Of a stretch of 56,506 bases of DNA, positions 42,545-53,043 are shown piece by piece. The notes beneath the pieces are model-generated. The model did not search any database and had not been told where the DNA came from. It saw only the letters and a program-made list of their open reading frames with translations. The stretch is from the NCBI GenBank assembly GCA_015060075.1, contig SUZE01000004.1, forward strand, positions 61,287-117,792, read 5' to 3'. Numbering within the stretch: position 1 is the first letter of the stretch; each line of letters opens with the position of its first letter. The stretch comes from Rikenellaceae bacterium (lineage in GTDB: Bacteria; Bacteroidota; Bacteroidia; Bacteroidales; Rikenellaceae). A program made the position numbers and the translations under genes.

Positions 42545-43294
42545 ATGAAGAGATTATTGCTTATGTCGATATTTGCGATGGCGACACTTGCCGTTGCAGC
42601 ACAAAATACAACGCCTGCTACTGCAACTACGGCGACAACTACGACTACCGAGCAAGTTGTTTCGATTCCGAAGACCGATTGGCTTATGCCGTTTAACAGT
42701 ATCAAGGTTGATGCTCCGTTGAATGTGGTGTTCAAGAAGGTGGCAACAGACGAAGAGTGCCGTATTACCTACGATACAAAGGGTAATATAACCTCTAAAT
42801 TCAAATTCGAGGTAGACAAGAAGGGCGTGCTTGTTGTTAGCGAGAAGTCGGACCCGAAGCGTACTTCTGTTACCGATGTAACCATCTACTACAACACCTT
42901 ACGAGAGGTGAAGATTGCTCATGCTAAGGCGGAGTTCGAGAACCGTATTGAGGGTACAATGTTCGATATAAACGTGTCGGGAGGTGCAATAGCGTCACTC
43001 GATGTCAATACTCTCGATTTGGCGGTGGAGTGTACGGGTATCAGCCGATTGACTATAAATGGCTCAACAAAGTACCTTACGATGCGTGTTTCGACTGCAA
43101 AGGTTAATTGCAGCGCCCTTTCGACCGTAGCAACTATTGTTGATGCTTCGCATTCGGCTGAGGTACGTATTGTGGTATCGGAGAGATTGGATGCAACGAC
43201 TTCGACAGGTGCAAAGTTACTCTACAAGGGTCACCCTATAATCTTGCGTGACCATACCGCAATATTTGGTGGTGATATCATCAATATCAACTAG
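42545..43294 (+). CDS. Head GIN domain (DUF2807) secreted protein
   Basis: This 249-residue protein has a signal peptide ending AVAA|QN, a Thr-rich linker (about 25-37), then the DUF2807 putative autotransporter-adhesin-head domain: FNSIKVDAPLNVVFKK, VTIYYNTLREVKIAHAKAEF (given in part), VSGGAIASLDV, and a terminal GGDIININ-like strand. These are right-handed beta-helix-like folds of unknown role in the Bacteroidota envelope. It lies between the addA-like and addB-like genes and may be co-transcribed with the latter. Confidence 0.82.
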   Translation: MKRLLLMSIFAMATLAVAAQNTTPATATTATTTTTEQVVSIPKTDWLMPFNSIKVDAPLNVVFKKVATDEECRITYDTKGNITSKFKFEVDKKGVLVVSEKSDPKRTSVTDVTIYYNTLREVKIAHAKAEFENRIEGTMFDINVSGGAIASLDVNTLDLAVECTGISRLTINGSTKYLTMRVSTAKVNCSALSTVATIVDASHSAEVRIVVSERLDATTSTGAKLLYKGHPIILRDHTAIFGGDIININ

Positions 43295-43351
43295 TTACAC
43301 GACTATAAAATCACACGATTACACAATTACAATCGGGGAGAAACGGTAATT

Positions 43352-46267
43352 ATGGCTACCTTTATTGAGGAGGTTGCACTCCGACTCTACGAGAAGTATG
43401 GCGATGATATATCATCGCAGAACCTTGTTTTGCCATCGAAACGAGCCCGATTGTTTTTTGCCGAGGCGCTGTCGAAAGTGGCGCAACGACCTATCTGGGA
43501 GCCTAACTACATCTCGATAGATGATTTGATGTGCCGTATGTCGGGGCTTCGCAAGGGCGATAGATTGCGCCTTGTAGCGGAGTTGCACAAGGTCTATACT
43601 CGATATCACGAGGAGAATTTTGACGAGTTCTACCATTGGGGCGAAGTTCTGGTATCGGACTTCGATATGGTAGATAAATATATGGTCGATGCCTCGCAAC
43701 TATTCGCCAATATCGGCGATTTGAAGGAGTTGGAGGCGGATATGAGCTATCTCTCGACAGAGCAAATCGAGATGATAAATCGCTTTTGGCGTACCATTAC
43801 GGGCGACAATAAAGGTGTGGTCGAGGAGGGCTCAGTTGCCAAGAGTCGTTTTCTGAAAGTGTGGCGGTCGCTGGGTGCTATATACGAGGAGTTCCGTGCG
43901 CAACTGCGTGCGCTGAATATAGGTTATACAGGCATGATATACCGTGAGGCGGTTGATAAATTGGAACGAGGTGATGTGGCTTTGCCAAGTGGCGAAAGAT
44001 TTATTTTTATCGGTTTCAATGCCCTGTCAAAATGTGAGCAGAGAGTCTTAAAGGCGATGCAAGCCAATGGCTACGCCGAGTTTTATTGGGATTACGACCG
44101 CTACTATACCGACAATAAGTTTCAGGAGGCAGGAATGTTTATCCGTGAAAACTTGTCGCAGTTTGCAGAGGAGGAGGGTATTTCGCACGATAACTTCCAC
44201 AATATAAAATCTATAAATGTGCAGTCAACTTCCTCTAATATCGCTCAGTGTCAATGTGTCGTCGAGATATTAAAGGATATTGCAGAGAAGAATGGTGGTC
44301 GCCTTGACAAGGATACTGCAGTAGTGCTTACCGATGAAAATTTGCTACTTCCTCTCCTCTATGCTTTGCCCGAAGAGTTTAAGGTTAAGCGGGTGATGCG
44401 AGGTGGTAAGGAGGTGGAGGTGCCTGCGATAAATGTTACGATGGGCTATCCGTTGCGCAACACCTTGGCATACTCCTTCGTGGAGCGACTGTTGGAGTTA
44501 CAGAAGCACGCTCGCCTTGATGCACAGGGCAAGACAACATTCTACTATGTTGATGTTGATGGTCTGCTGACACACCCATATATAGCCGATATCTCGACCT
44601 CGAAGTACGCCGAGTTGCGAGCCGATATCGTAAAACATCGAATCTTTCAAGTTCCGCAATCAATGGTTGCTATAACTCCTCTTTTGCAACAAATTTTCCG
44701 AAAAACGGAGGGGTGGCAAGAGCAGTCGGAGTATCTTTTGGAGGTAATTGATGCTATCGCTGCGGCTACTGGCGAGGGCGGGGAGAGCGCTTTCCGTGCA
44801 GAATTTTTGATGGTGATAAGCGATGCGCTTACAAAACTGCAAAATGTTATTACAGAATGTGATATAGAGGTATCTGACTCTATATTTCGCTCGTTGGTAC
44901 GCCGACACTTGCAGGCGGAGCGAGTGCCATTTACGGGTGAGCCTTTGGAGGGGTTGCAGATTATGGGTATTCTCGAAACGCGAAACCTCGATTTCAAGAA
45001 TGTTATCCTGCTCTCAATGACCGACAATAACTTCCCCGGCAATCGTGCTACCGACAAATCGTTCCTGCCGTACGGATTGCGCTATGGCTTCGATATCCCG
45101 ACTGCCGAACACCACGAGGGTGTCTATGCCTACTACTTCTACCGATTGGCGGAGCGTGCCGAAAATCTCTATATGCTCTACTCCTCGGCAGCAGACGACA
45201 AGAGTACGGGCGAGCCAAGCCGATATATACGACAGATGGAGTACGAAACCGATTTCGATATCAACTATACGAATGTTGGTGTCGAGGTGTCGCTATCGGA
45301 TAGTGGTGTTATCGAAGTGGAAAAGAGTTATGAGGTCTTTGAGAAATTGTTGCGTTTTACACGAGATAAAACCCTCTCGCCAACAGCCTTTTCCACATAC
45401 GTTAAGTGTCCGTTGAAGTTCTATTTCAATGTGGTGGAGCGCCTGCGTCCCGAAGATGAGTTGGAGGAGTCGGTCGATAATATGACCTTCGGAAATATCT
45501 TCCATGAGTCGGCAGATTTGCTCTACTCCCAGATTCAAGGCGATGCCGAGCCTGCGGTACGCCTTGCCGAACTGCGTGAGAAAGGTGAGATTGAGAGGTG
45601 TGTCGATTTGGCAATCGCAAAGGTCTATTTCGGAAATGAAGATGGTGTGTTGCCCGAACTCGGTGGCGAGTTGCAGATAATTCGCAATATTGTGCGAGAA
45701 TATCTCGGCAAAAATCTATTGAACTACGATATCCGTAACCACGAATTTGTCGTTGCCGAAACCGAGAGCGATGTGGCATTAGATATGCCGATAGAGGTTG
45801 AAGGTAAGCACTTTACGGTTAAGCTGGCAGGTCGTGCCGACCGCATAGACTCGCTCAATAATGGCATGCTTCGAGTTATTGACTACAAGACAGGAAAACC
45901 TCGCCTGAACTACAATGGTATCGAGTCGCTCTTTCATGGTGAGCCGATAGCGACAAAACGAGAGTCGAACATCATAAATACGCTACTCTATTCGATGATG
46001 CTCTCGCACGATAAGGGGCGAGATGTGCGACCTGAATTGTACTATGTAGGCTCAATGGTGCGAGAGGATTATTCGCCTTGTTTTGTCGAAACCATCGACC
46101 GTAAAAGTCGTACTTTGGAGTCCTATTCGGAGTGTGCCGAGGAGTTTGAGATAGAGGTGCAAAACTCTCTGCGTGAGATGTTTAATCGTGCCATTCCGTT
46201 CCATCAATGCCGAGATGACTCCGCTTGCAAGTACTGCGACTATAATACGATATGTAATAGAAAATAG
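43352..46267 (+). CDS. AddB-like helicase-nuclease subunit (PD-(D/E)XK)
   Basis: This 971-residue protein matches the Bacteroidota AddB-like family: an N-terminal region with inactive helicase features (NLVLPSKRARLFF in place of a Walker motif), then a C-terminal PD-(D/E)XK nuclease (CPLKFYFN, VIDYKTGK) with cysteine ligands of a 4Fe-4S cluster, Cys in CPLKFY and in DSACKYCDYNTIC. The nuclease and iron-sulfur site are intact, while the ATPase is degenerate as in AddB. It pairs with the AddA-like helicase on the opposite strand. The stop lies within the left arm of a strong bidirectional hairpin. Confidence 0.9.
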   Translation: MATFIEEVALRLYEKYGDDISSQNLVLPSKRARLFFAEALSKVAQRPIWEPNYISIDDLMCRMSGLRKGDRLRLVAELHKVYTRYHEENFDEFYHWGEVLVSDFDMVDKYMVDASQLFANIGDLKELEADMSYLSTEQIEMINRFWRTITGDNKGVVEEGSVAKSRFLKVWRSLGAIYEEFRAQLRALNIGYTGMIYREAVDKLERGDVALPSGERFIFIGFNALSKCEQRVLKAMQANGYAEFYWDYDRYYTDNKFQEAGMFIRENLSQFAEEEGISHDNFHNIKSINVQSTSSNIAQCQCVVEILKDIAEKNGGRLDKDTAVVLTDENLLLPLLYALPEEFKVKRVMRGGKEVEVPAINVTMGYPLRNTLAYSFVERLLELQKHARLDAQGKTTFYYVDVDGLLTHPYIADISTSKYAELRADIVKHRIFQVPQSMVAITPLLQQIFRKTEGWQEQSEYLLEVIDAIAAATGEGGESAFRAEFLMVISDALTKLQNVITECDIEVSDSIFRSLVRRHLQAERVPFTGEPLEGLQIMGILETRNLDFKNVILLSMTDNNFPGNRATDKSFLPYGLRYGFDIPTAEHHEGVYAYYFYRLAERAENLYMLYSSAADDKSTGEPSRYIRQMEYETDFDINYTNVGVEVSLSDSGVIEVEKSYEVFEKLLRFTRDKTLSPTAFSTYVKCPLKFYFNVVERLRPEDELEESVDNMTFGNIFHESADLLYSQIQGDAEPAVRLAELREKGEIERCVDLAIAKVYFGNEDGVLPELGGELQIIRNIVREYLGKNLLNYDIRNHEFVVAETESDVALDMPIEVEGKHFTVKLAGRADRIDSLNNGMLRVIDYKTGKPRLNYNGIESLFHGEPIATKRESNIINTLLYSMMLSHDKGRDVRPELYYVGSMVREDYSPCFVETIDRKSRTLESYSECAEEFEIEVQNSLREMFNRAIPFHQCRDDSACKYCDYNTICNRK

Positions 46268-46294
46268 AGATGTCAGATTTGACATCTCTATTTT
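46261..46294. terminator. Bidirectional terminator between addB-like gene and udk
   Basis: A perfect 15-bp stem (46261-46275 with 46280-46294) with a GATT loop. The left arm begins with AAAATAG, covering the addB-like stop codon; the A/T ends serve both directions. Confidence 0.9.
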
Positions 46295-46312
46295 GCTTAA
46301 TCAGCTTTTCTA

Positions 46313-46933
46313 CTATTTTTCCACTATCGAGCGTATATTTTGAATAAGCATCGACACCGCCACCGAGTTGAAACCTCCTTCCGGAATAATAACATCGGCA
46401 TAGCGCTTCGATGGCTCGACAAACTGCTCGTGCATAGGCTTTACTGTGGTGGTGTACTGTGAAATTACAGACTCCATCGAGCGACCACGCTCACGAACAT
46501 CTCGCAAGATACGGCGTGCCAGACGAATATCAGCGTCTGTATCAACATATACCTTTATATCCATAATGTTGCGCAACTCCTCGTTCTCGAAGATAAGGAT
46601 ACCATCAACGATAACTACCTTTGAAGGCTCAACCTTCAAGGTCTGTTCGGCACGATTATGCTCCACAAATGAGTAGGTTGGGCACTCTACACTCTTACCC
46701 TCTTTCAACGCCTTGATATGCTCAACCATAAGCCAAGTGTCGAAAGCATCAGGGTGGTCATAGTTGAGTTTAGTGCGCTCCTCATAGGTAAGTTCAGGGT
46801 GCGCCTTATAGTAGAAATCGTGACATATAGTCGCCACATCGTCATTCTTGAATGCCTCCTGCAAACGCTTTACAAGAGTACTCTTACCGGAGCCTGTACC
46901 TCCTGCAACACCAATTACTACAACATCTTTCAT
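46313..46933 (-). CDS. udk: Uridine kinase
   Basis: Uridine/cytidine kinase of the pyrimidine salvage pathway, 206 residues. Walker A is GGTGSGKST (10-18); HDFYYKAHPELTYEER and NYDHPDAFDTWLM form the substrate-binding motif. VIVDGILIFENEELR and DTDADIRLARRILRD are the Walker B and lid regions. It is co-directional with gyrB, which lies upstream on this strand beyond a 100-nt inverted repeat. Confidence 0.95.
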   Translation of the reverse strand: MKDVVVIGVAGGTGSGKSTLVKRLQEAFKNDDVATICHDFYYKAHPELTYEERTKLNYDHPDAFDTWLMVEHIKALKEGKSVECPTYSFVEHNRAEQTLKVEPSKVVIVDGILIFENEELRNIMDIKVYVDTDADIRLARRILRDVRERGRSMESVISQYTTTVKPMHEQFVEPSKRYADVIIPEGGFNSVAVSMLIQNIRSIVEK

Positions 46934-46934
46934 A

Positions 46935-47028
46935 ACGGAAAACTGAAAACTGAAAGCGGAAAACTGAATTTATAAAAACGGAGAGAGAAATTGGAATAGT
47001 TTTCCGTTTTCCGCTCTCCGTTTTCCGT
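46935..47028. repeat. CGGAAAA word arrays forming a long inverted repeat between gyrB and udk
   Basis: Left arm 46935-46965 and right arm 46998-47028 (31 nt each, 26 matches as complements), built from in-phase CGGAAAA words and variants. The RNA could form a long hairpin between gyrB and udk. Confidence 0.8.
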
Positions 47029-47033
47029 TTGTT

Positions 47034-49019
<1,986 letters not shown>

Positions 49020-49031
49020 CTAAATATCGTG

Positions 49032-49062
49032 CAAATGTAACACTTTTTTCTGAAACTTCCAA
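49032..49062 (-). promoter_or_regulatory. Promoter of gyrB
   Basis: On the minus strand: TTG (49060-49062), 20-nt spacer, TACATTTG (49032-49039). It starts 3 nt after the stop of the upstream ABC gene and is 37 nt from the gyrB ATG. Confidence 0.7.
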
Positions 49063-49064
49063 CT

Positions 49065-49817
49065 CTAAATCGAAGATTTAGCACCAATTAGTTCATGAAT
49101 ATCGACTTCGTTCACTTTTCCGTGTGCAAAAAGCAACGTTCGAGATGGGTAATTCTCTATAAGTGAGGTGTTATGTGTGGACATAATCACAGCCGTTCCC
49201 TTCTCCGCAATATTGTGAAAAAGTCGCACAATCCCCTCTGCTGTCAGAGGGTCTAAGTTTACTGTCGGCTCGTCTGCCAAAATCACCTCTGGTGAGTTGA
49301 GCAGAGCCCGTGCAATCACAAGTCGCTGTCGCTCGCCGCCCGACAACTCGAATGGCATCTTCTCAGCTTTGCTCTCCAAGCCTACAAGCGTCAAGACCTC
49401 CCCAATGCGATGCTCGATTGCCCCTTTGCTCTTCCAGCCTGTGGCTTGCAGTGCGCATAGCAGGTTATCGTGAACATTTCGGTCGGAAAGTAGAACCAAC
49501 TCCTGAAACACCATGCCGACCTTACGGCGCAGATATGGAATTTTGCGCTGTTTCAGGCGTGTCAGGTCAAATCCTGCAATTTCGCCCATACCCTCAACCA
49601 ATGGTAATTCGCCATATAGAGTTTTGAGCAAAGACGACTTTCCGCTGCCGACTCTTCCGATAAGATAGACCACATCGCCTGCCTTAACCTCCAAGTCGAG
49701 GTTTTCGAGCACCTTTTCGCCTGCTCGCTCACGAGTTCGTGGTGTAAGTGTAATATTCGGATTGTCAGCGTGATATATTCCTACTCCTTGTAACTTTGCA
49801 ACAACTTTTTTATCCAT
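49065..49817 (-). CDS. FtsE-like ABC transporter ATP-binding protein
   Basis: This 250-residue ATPase has Walker A GRVGSGKSS, signature LSGGERQR, Walker B VILADEPTVNLD and an H-loop STHNTS. The combination and the C-terminal short extension fit the FtsE group in Bacteroidota, which acts with FtsX at the septum. No ftsX gene is next to it. The ATG at 49817 is chosen because it starts the conserved domain; an upstream codon at 49853 would add a doubtful extension. Confidence 0.88.
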   Translation of the reverse strand: MDKKVVAKLQGVGIYHADNPNITLTPRTRERAGEKVLENLDLEVKAGDVVYLIGRVGSGKSSLLKTLYGELPLVEGMGEIAGFDLTRLKQRKIPYLRRKVGMVFQELVLLSDRNVHDNLLCALQATGWKSKGAIEHRIGEVLTLVGLESKAEKMPFELSGGERQRLVIARALLNSPEVILADEPTVNLDPLTAEGIVRLFHNIAEKGTAVIMSTHNTSLIENYPSRTLLFAHGKVNEVDIHELIGAKSSI

Positions 49818-49955
49818 CTTTTTCAATCTCCATAAATCTGCGTAAAGATACAAAAAAAACGGAAAACGGAGAAGGGAAAACGGAAAACTTTTGTCGGAGT
49901 CAAGAAAAAAACTAATTTTTAATTCTTAATTCTCAATTCTTAATTTTATTTGCAC

Positions 49956-49963
49956 TATCTTTG
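49956..49963 (+). promoter_or_regulatory. -7 box (TATCTTTG) of the tmRNA gene
   Basis: A perfect TAnnTTTG match 31 nt upstream of the mature 5' end, leaving a short precursor leader for RNase P. The area before it is filled with TTAATTCTC words (49918-49946). Confidence 0.65.
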
Positions 49964-49994
49964 TGGCGTAGTTACTACACACTCACTTAAAATC

Positions 49995-50395
49995 GGGGGT
50001 GACCGGTTTTGACAGCAGGTAGAGTTTGTTGGTAAGCACGCCGAGCATTGTGTGGGCGCTCGTAAATCTGCAACACTCAAACTACAAATGGCAATAATAG
50101 CTATGCACTCGCTGCCTAATTTTCAAGGAAAATTGGCTTAATTGAAGGACACAAGGCTTGTCCATCAACGAGTATCCCGAAGGGGCGTTCCGCTTCATAA
50201 CGGCTCTTCATACGGGGTATCAATCATTTGAAGATAGTGCGATATGCGCCTCGGTTATCGTGCGAAATTTAGGGGCTGGGCTTATGGTTTGGCGGTTGTC
50301 TGCCGGGCTATGAGAGAAGGATTAAGTGACAACTAAGCGTGTAGAAAGCCTTCGGGCTCCTTGTTTGGACGCGAGTTCGACTCTCGCCACCTCCA
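49995..50395 (+). ncRNA. ssrA: Transfer-messenger RNA (tmRNA)
   Basis: The 5' GGGGGTG pairs with CACCTCC at 50388-50394 to form a 7-bp alanine-type acceptor stem with a G3-U70 wobble; position 50395 is the discriminator A. The T arm reads GGACGCGAGTTCGACTCTCG. The tag reading frame at 50090-50119 gives GNNSYALAA followed by TAA, a Bacteroidota-type tag (compare GENNYALAA). The 3' CCA is not encoded (the DNA reads ACAAAAA), so it must be added after transcription. It rescues stalled ribosomes. The length of about 401 nt fits the family. Confidence 0.96.
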
Positions 50396-50440
50396 CAAAA
50401 AGATAGACGGAATGTTCCGTCTATCTTTTTGTGGAGGTGG
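50387..50440 (+). terminator. 26-bp perfect inverted repeat: tmRNA terminator running into the acceptor end
   Basis: The arms 50387-50412 and 50415-50440 are perfect complements with a 2-nt centre (TG). The inner 16 bp have A- and T-runs and form the terminator. The outer 10 bp (CCACCTCCAC) are the 3' acceptor strand of the tmRNA itself, so the terminator hairpin can extend into and compete with the acceptor stem. Confidence 0.93.
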
Positions 50441-50646
50441 GTGGCTGCGCCACTCCACCGTGTGTTACCCACCCCCAAACCCCCTCCTGTGAGGGGGCTT
50501 GTCGCTTCGCTCCATTAAGCGCTATGAAAGCGAACTTTGAGGGTGGTCAAGGCGCAACAGAATTAAGGGCTAGTAAGGAAGCGCTTTAAGTTTTTCCGTT
50601 TTCCGTTTTCCGTTTTCCGTTTTCCCTTCTCCGCTTTCCGCTTTTC
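50441..50646. repeat. Hairpin modules and CCGTTTT word array downstream of tmRNA
   Basis: Contains TGGC-TGC-GCCA (50442-50452), CCCCCTC/GAGGGGG near 50481-50498, ATTAAGCGCTATGAAAGCG, a TCAAGGCGC tail shared with the 22134-22242 repeat, and AGCGCTTTAAGTTTTT as at 22239. It ends with about seven in-phase 7-bp CCGTTTT words (50595-50646). It fills the 235-nt gap before the DMT permease gene. Confidence 0.75.
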
Positions 50647-50676
50647 TGGCTTATCTTTTGCACGAGGGATAGGGTT

Positions 50677-51597
50677 ATGGGAGCGTTGCGCTATAATATC
50701 GCACTTGCGGTGGCGAATATTCTCTTTGGAGTTTCGTTTTCGGTCTATGTATCGCTTTTGCAGGGGGCGGTGCATTACGAACAGATGTTTGCGATGCAGC
50801 TCCTCTTTTCGATGGCTCTATTTACCCCTGCGGCGATGTTGCAACGAGGTTTCTTCCGTCTGACACTTGACGATTTCGGCTCGATATTTATCGTTGCACT
50901 GCTCGTGATATTCGGGTGGTGGTATATGTTGATGATGGGGGCCTCCTACACCAACCCAATAGACGCCTCCACAATCGCCACAATAGGACCTATTTTCACA
51001 CTTATTACCTCTGTTATAGCCCATGCCCGCAAGGCGAAACGGGGTGAGAAAATAGGCGTATTTGTAGCCTTATTGGGCGTTGCGGTGATTATGTTCGATA
51101 GAGGGCGGGTCTTGGTCGGCGATGGTGGTGAAGGCTACGGAAATGCCTTAGTGTTATGTGCAGTGGTTGCTATTGCGGTAAATACGGTTTTGATTGCCCC
51201 CGTATTGCGCCGTCATGGAACAATGGTGGTGATGGGCTGGTACTATCTGATAGGTGCAGTACTTGCTTTACCTTTGCTTATTCAGGAGGTATCGACAATA
51301 TCCCACCTGGAACTATCCACTATGGAATGGGGTGAGGTAGGTTATATTCTGCTCTTTGGCTCGGCATTGCCGATGTATCTGTTGTATATCGGCTCGGAGC
51401 ATCTTACCGCCACTCATACAGCAGTTTATCGCTATATTCAACCCATTGTTGCTACAATTCTGGCAGTAATGCGTGGGCAGAGTACAATAGACCGCACCAA
51501 TATTGTCGGTGCGGTCCTGATATTTTCGGGTATGTTGTGTGTGATTTTATCGACACCTCGTGCAGAGAGGACCGCCGAGGAGATTACTCACGAATAA
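50677..51597 (+). CDS. DMT superfamily permease (EamA domain)
   Basis: This 306-residue protein has ten membrane segments in two EamA halves (about 10-140 and 155-290), typical of drug/metabolite transporters. Members export or import small molecules; no substrate can be read from the sequence. The start at 50677 has a strong N-terminal membrane helix. It overlaps the 3' end of the convergent Sua5-like gene by 14 nt. Confidence 0.88.
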   Translation: MGALRYNIALAVANILFGVSFSVYVSLLQGAVHYEQMFAMQLLFSMALFTPAAMLQRGFFRLTLDDFGSIFIVALLVIFGWWYMLMMGASYTNPIDASTIATIGPIFTLITSVIAHARKAKRGEKIGVFVALLGVAVIMFDRGRVLVGDGGEGYGNALVLCAVVAIAVNTVLIAPVLRRHGTMVVMGWYYLIGAVLALPLLIQEVSTISHLELSTMEWGEVGYILLFGSALPMYLLYIGSEHLTATHTAVYRYIQPIVATILAVMRGQSTIDRTNIVGAVLIFSGMLCVILSTPRAERTAEEITHE

Positions 51598-52147
51598 TCT
51601 TCACCTCACCACCTTCGCCAAAGGCAATAATCGAACTTGGCTGTCCGGTAGGGCGACCTTGGAAGCGTGGGTTTACCATAAAATCGACACCTTCGATAAT
51701 CTCTTTTGATATGTCACGAACACTTCTCGGAGTAGGCTCTCCCGATATATTTGCCGATGTCGAGACGATAGGTCGTCCAAATTTACGGAGCAACTTGTAG
51801 CAAAATTCGTGGTCGGGAACTCTTACACCAAGGGTTTTCGCCTCTGGAATAAGATTTTTTGCCAATCCCGTAGCACCGGGTAGAATAAGTGTCAAAGGTT
51901 TTGTTGCCATCGCCATAACCTCGAAAGCGATGCCCGGAGCCTTGTCCACATATCGCACAACCATATCGGCATCACGGCACAATACAAGCATAGCATGTTT
52001 ATCCTCGCTGCGTTTCAAAGCATAAATCTTTGCCACAGCATCCTCGTTTGTTGCATCGCAACCGATGCCCCAAACCGTGTCGGTCGGGTAAAGGATAATT
52101 CCCCCTTTGCGCAACACTTCTATCGCCAATTCAATCTCTCTATCCAT
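51584..52147 (-). CDS. L-threonylcarbamoyladenylate synthase (Sua5/YciO/YrdC family)
   Basis: This 187-residue protein of the YrdC fold makes threonylcarbamoyl-AMP for the t6A modification of tRNAs. Typical motifs are ILYPTDTVWGIGCDA, the KxR-containing ALKRSEDKHAM, TLILPGATG and VSTSANISGEP. It is about the length of TsaC-type proteins rather than long Sua5. A YciO-type role is possible. Confidence 0.9.
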   Translation of the reverse strand: MDREIELAIEVLRKGGIILYPTDTVWGIGCDATNEDAVAKIYALKRSEDKHAMLVLCRDADMVVRYVDKAPGIAFEVMAMATKPLTLILPGATGLAKNLIPEAKTLGVRVPDHEFCYKLLRKFGRPIVSTSANISGEPTPRSVRDISKEIIEGVDFMVNPRFQGRPTGQPSSIIAFGEGGEVKIIRE

Positions 52148-52152
52148 ATTGT

Positions 52153-52533
52153 TTAGTGCTTCTTTGGCAAAACCTCAATCCAATAATCATCAGGGTCATT
52201 TATAAAGTACAATCCCATTTTGTGGTTTTCGTAGCAGATGCAACCCATTTCACGATGATACTCACGAATAGCATCGTAGTCGCCCTCTACACGCAGACAG
52301 AGGTGAGTTTCGTTGTCGCCTAATTCGTAATTACCCTCCTTGTCGCGCAACCAAGTGAGTTCCAAAAAGAAATGACCGCTGTCATCACCCAAATAGACTA
52401 GCACGAAAGAGCCATCTTCTGCCTCTTTACGCTTTACCTCCTTCAAGCCGAGAGCCTTCTCATAAAAGACCATGCTACGCTCCAAGTCGGTAACATTTAT
52501 ATTCATGTGGTCGAATGTACTTTTAATCTCCAT
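52153..52533 (-). CDS. VOC-family (lactoylglutathione lyase-like) protein
   Basis: This 126-residue vicinal-oxygen-chelate protein has a paired beta-alpha-beta-beta-beta fold, with DHMNINVTDLERSMVFYE, GHFFLELTW, THLCLRV and a terminal DPDDYWIEVLP. His9, Glu60 and Glu121-type metal ligands are consistent with glyoxalase I. The start lies 5 nt after the stop of the lipoprotein gene downstream on this strand, which suggests an operon. Confidence 0.85.
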   Translation of the reverse strand: MEIKSTFDHMNINVTDLERSMVFYEKALGLKEVKRKEAEDGSFVLVYLGDDSGHFFLELTWLRDKEGNYELGDNETHLCLRVEGDYDAIREYHREMGCICYENHKMGLYFINDPDDYWIEVLPKKH

Positions 52534-52538
52534 GATAC

Positions 52539-52907
52539 CTATTTCTTTTGAATTACAGTAATATCGATAAAACGGTTATTTACCGCACCGTAAACATACA
52601 ATTTGCGTTGCTTACCGGTTCTGTTGGGCTGTGCAATGAGGTGAATTTCGTCCGAACCCTTCACCGCAGTAGCCGTAAGCCAATCGTATGTAACCGTCAT
52701 TAGACCTGCTATTTCGGTAGCAGATTTTTCGTTGCCATTGTAAGTTCCGATTGAGAGTGCGTAAATAGATGCGTCACCATCAACATCCTCCTCTCCGCCG
52801 GCAGCCGAAAATACGACTTTGTTATCGAAACCCCACTTGTCCTCCTCACAGGAATTGAATGTAAATACAGACAACAATAGTGCTGCAACAAAAATAAATC
52901 GCTTCAT
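52539..52907 (-). CDS. Small lipoprotein with BACON-like beta domain
   Basis: This 122-residue protein has a signal peptide with lipobox FNSC (Cys20). The mature part has VVFSAAGGEEDV followed by short beta strands and RFIDITVIQKK, the layout of a BACON-type domain. The ATG at 52907 is preferred because it begins the signal peptide. The function is unknown. A strong -7 box lies upstream at 52933-52940. Confidence 0.75.
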   Translation of the reverse strand: MKRFIFVAALLLSVFTFNSCEEDKWGFDNKVVFSAAGGEEDVDGDASIYALSIGTYNGNEKSATEIAGLMTVTYDWLTATAVKGSDEIHLIAQPNRTGKQRKLYVYGAVNNRFIDITVIQKK

Positions 52908-52932
52908 AATCTTTCTAAGTTTTTCGTTTGTG

Positions 52933-52940
52933 CAAAGATA
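52933..52940 (-). promoter_or_regulatory. -7 box (TATCTTTG) of the lipoprotein-VOC genes
   Basis: A perfect match on the minus strand, 25 nt before the ATG at 52907. It is divergent from the promoter of the ABC exporter. Confidence 0.65.
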
Positions 52941-53031
52941 GCAAAATAAATTCAAAACCGAAAACGAACTATTTTTTTCGGGCGCAGAAAAAATAATTCT
53001 CAATTCTTAATTCTTAATCCCTAATTTTTCC

Positions 53032-53039
53032 TAACTTTG
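53032..53039 (+). promoter_or_regulatory. -7 box (TAACTTTG) of the ABC exporter trio
   Basis: A perfect TAnnTTTG match only 4 nt before the ATG at 53044, so the mRNA would be leaderless or nearly so. Upstream are repeated TTAATTCTT words (52995-53020). Confidence 0.65.
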
Positions 53040-53043
53040 CAAG

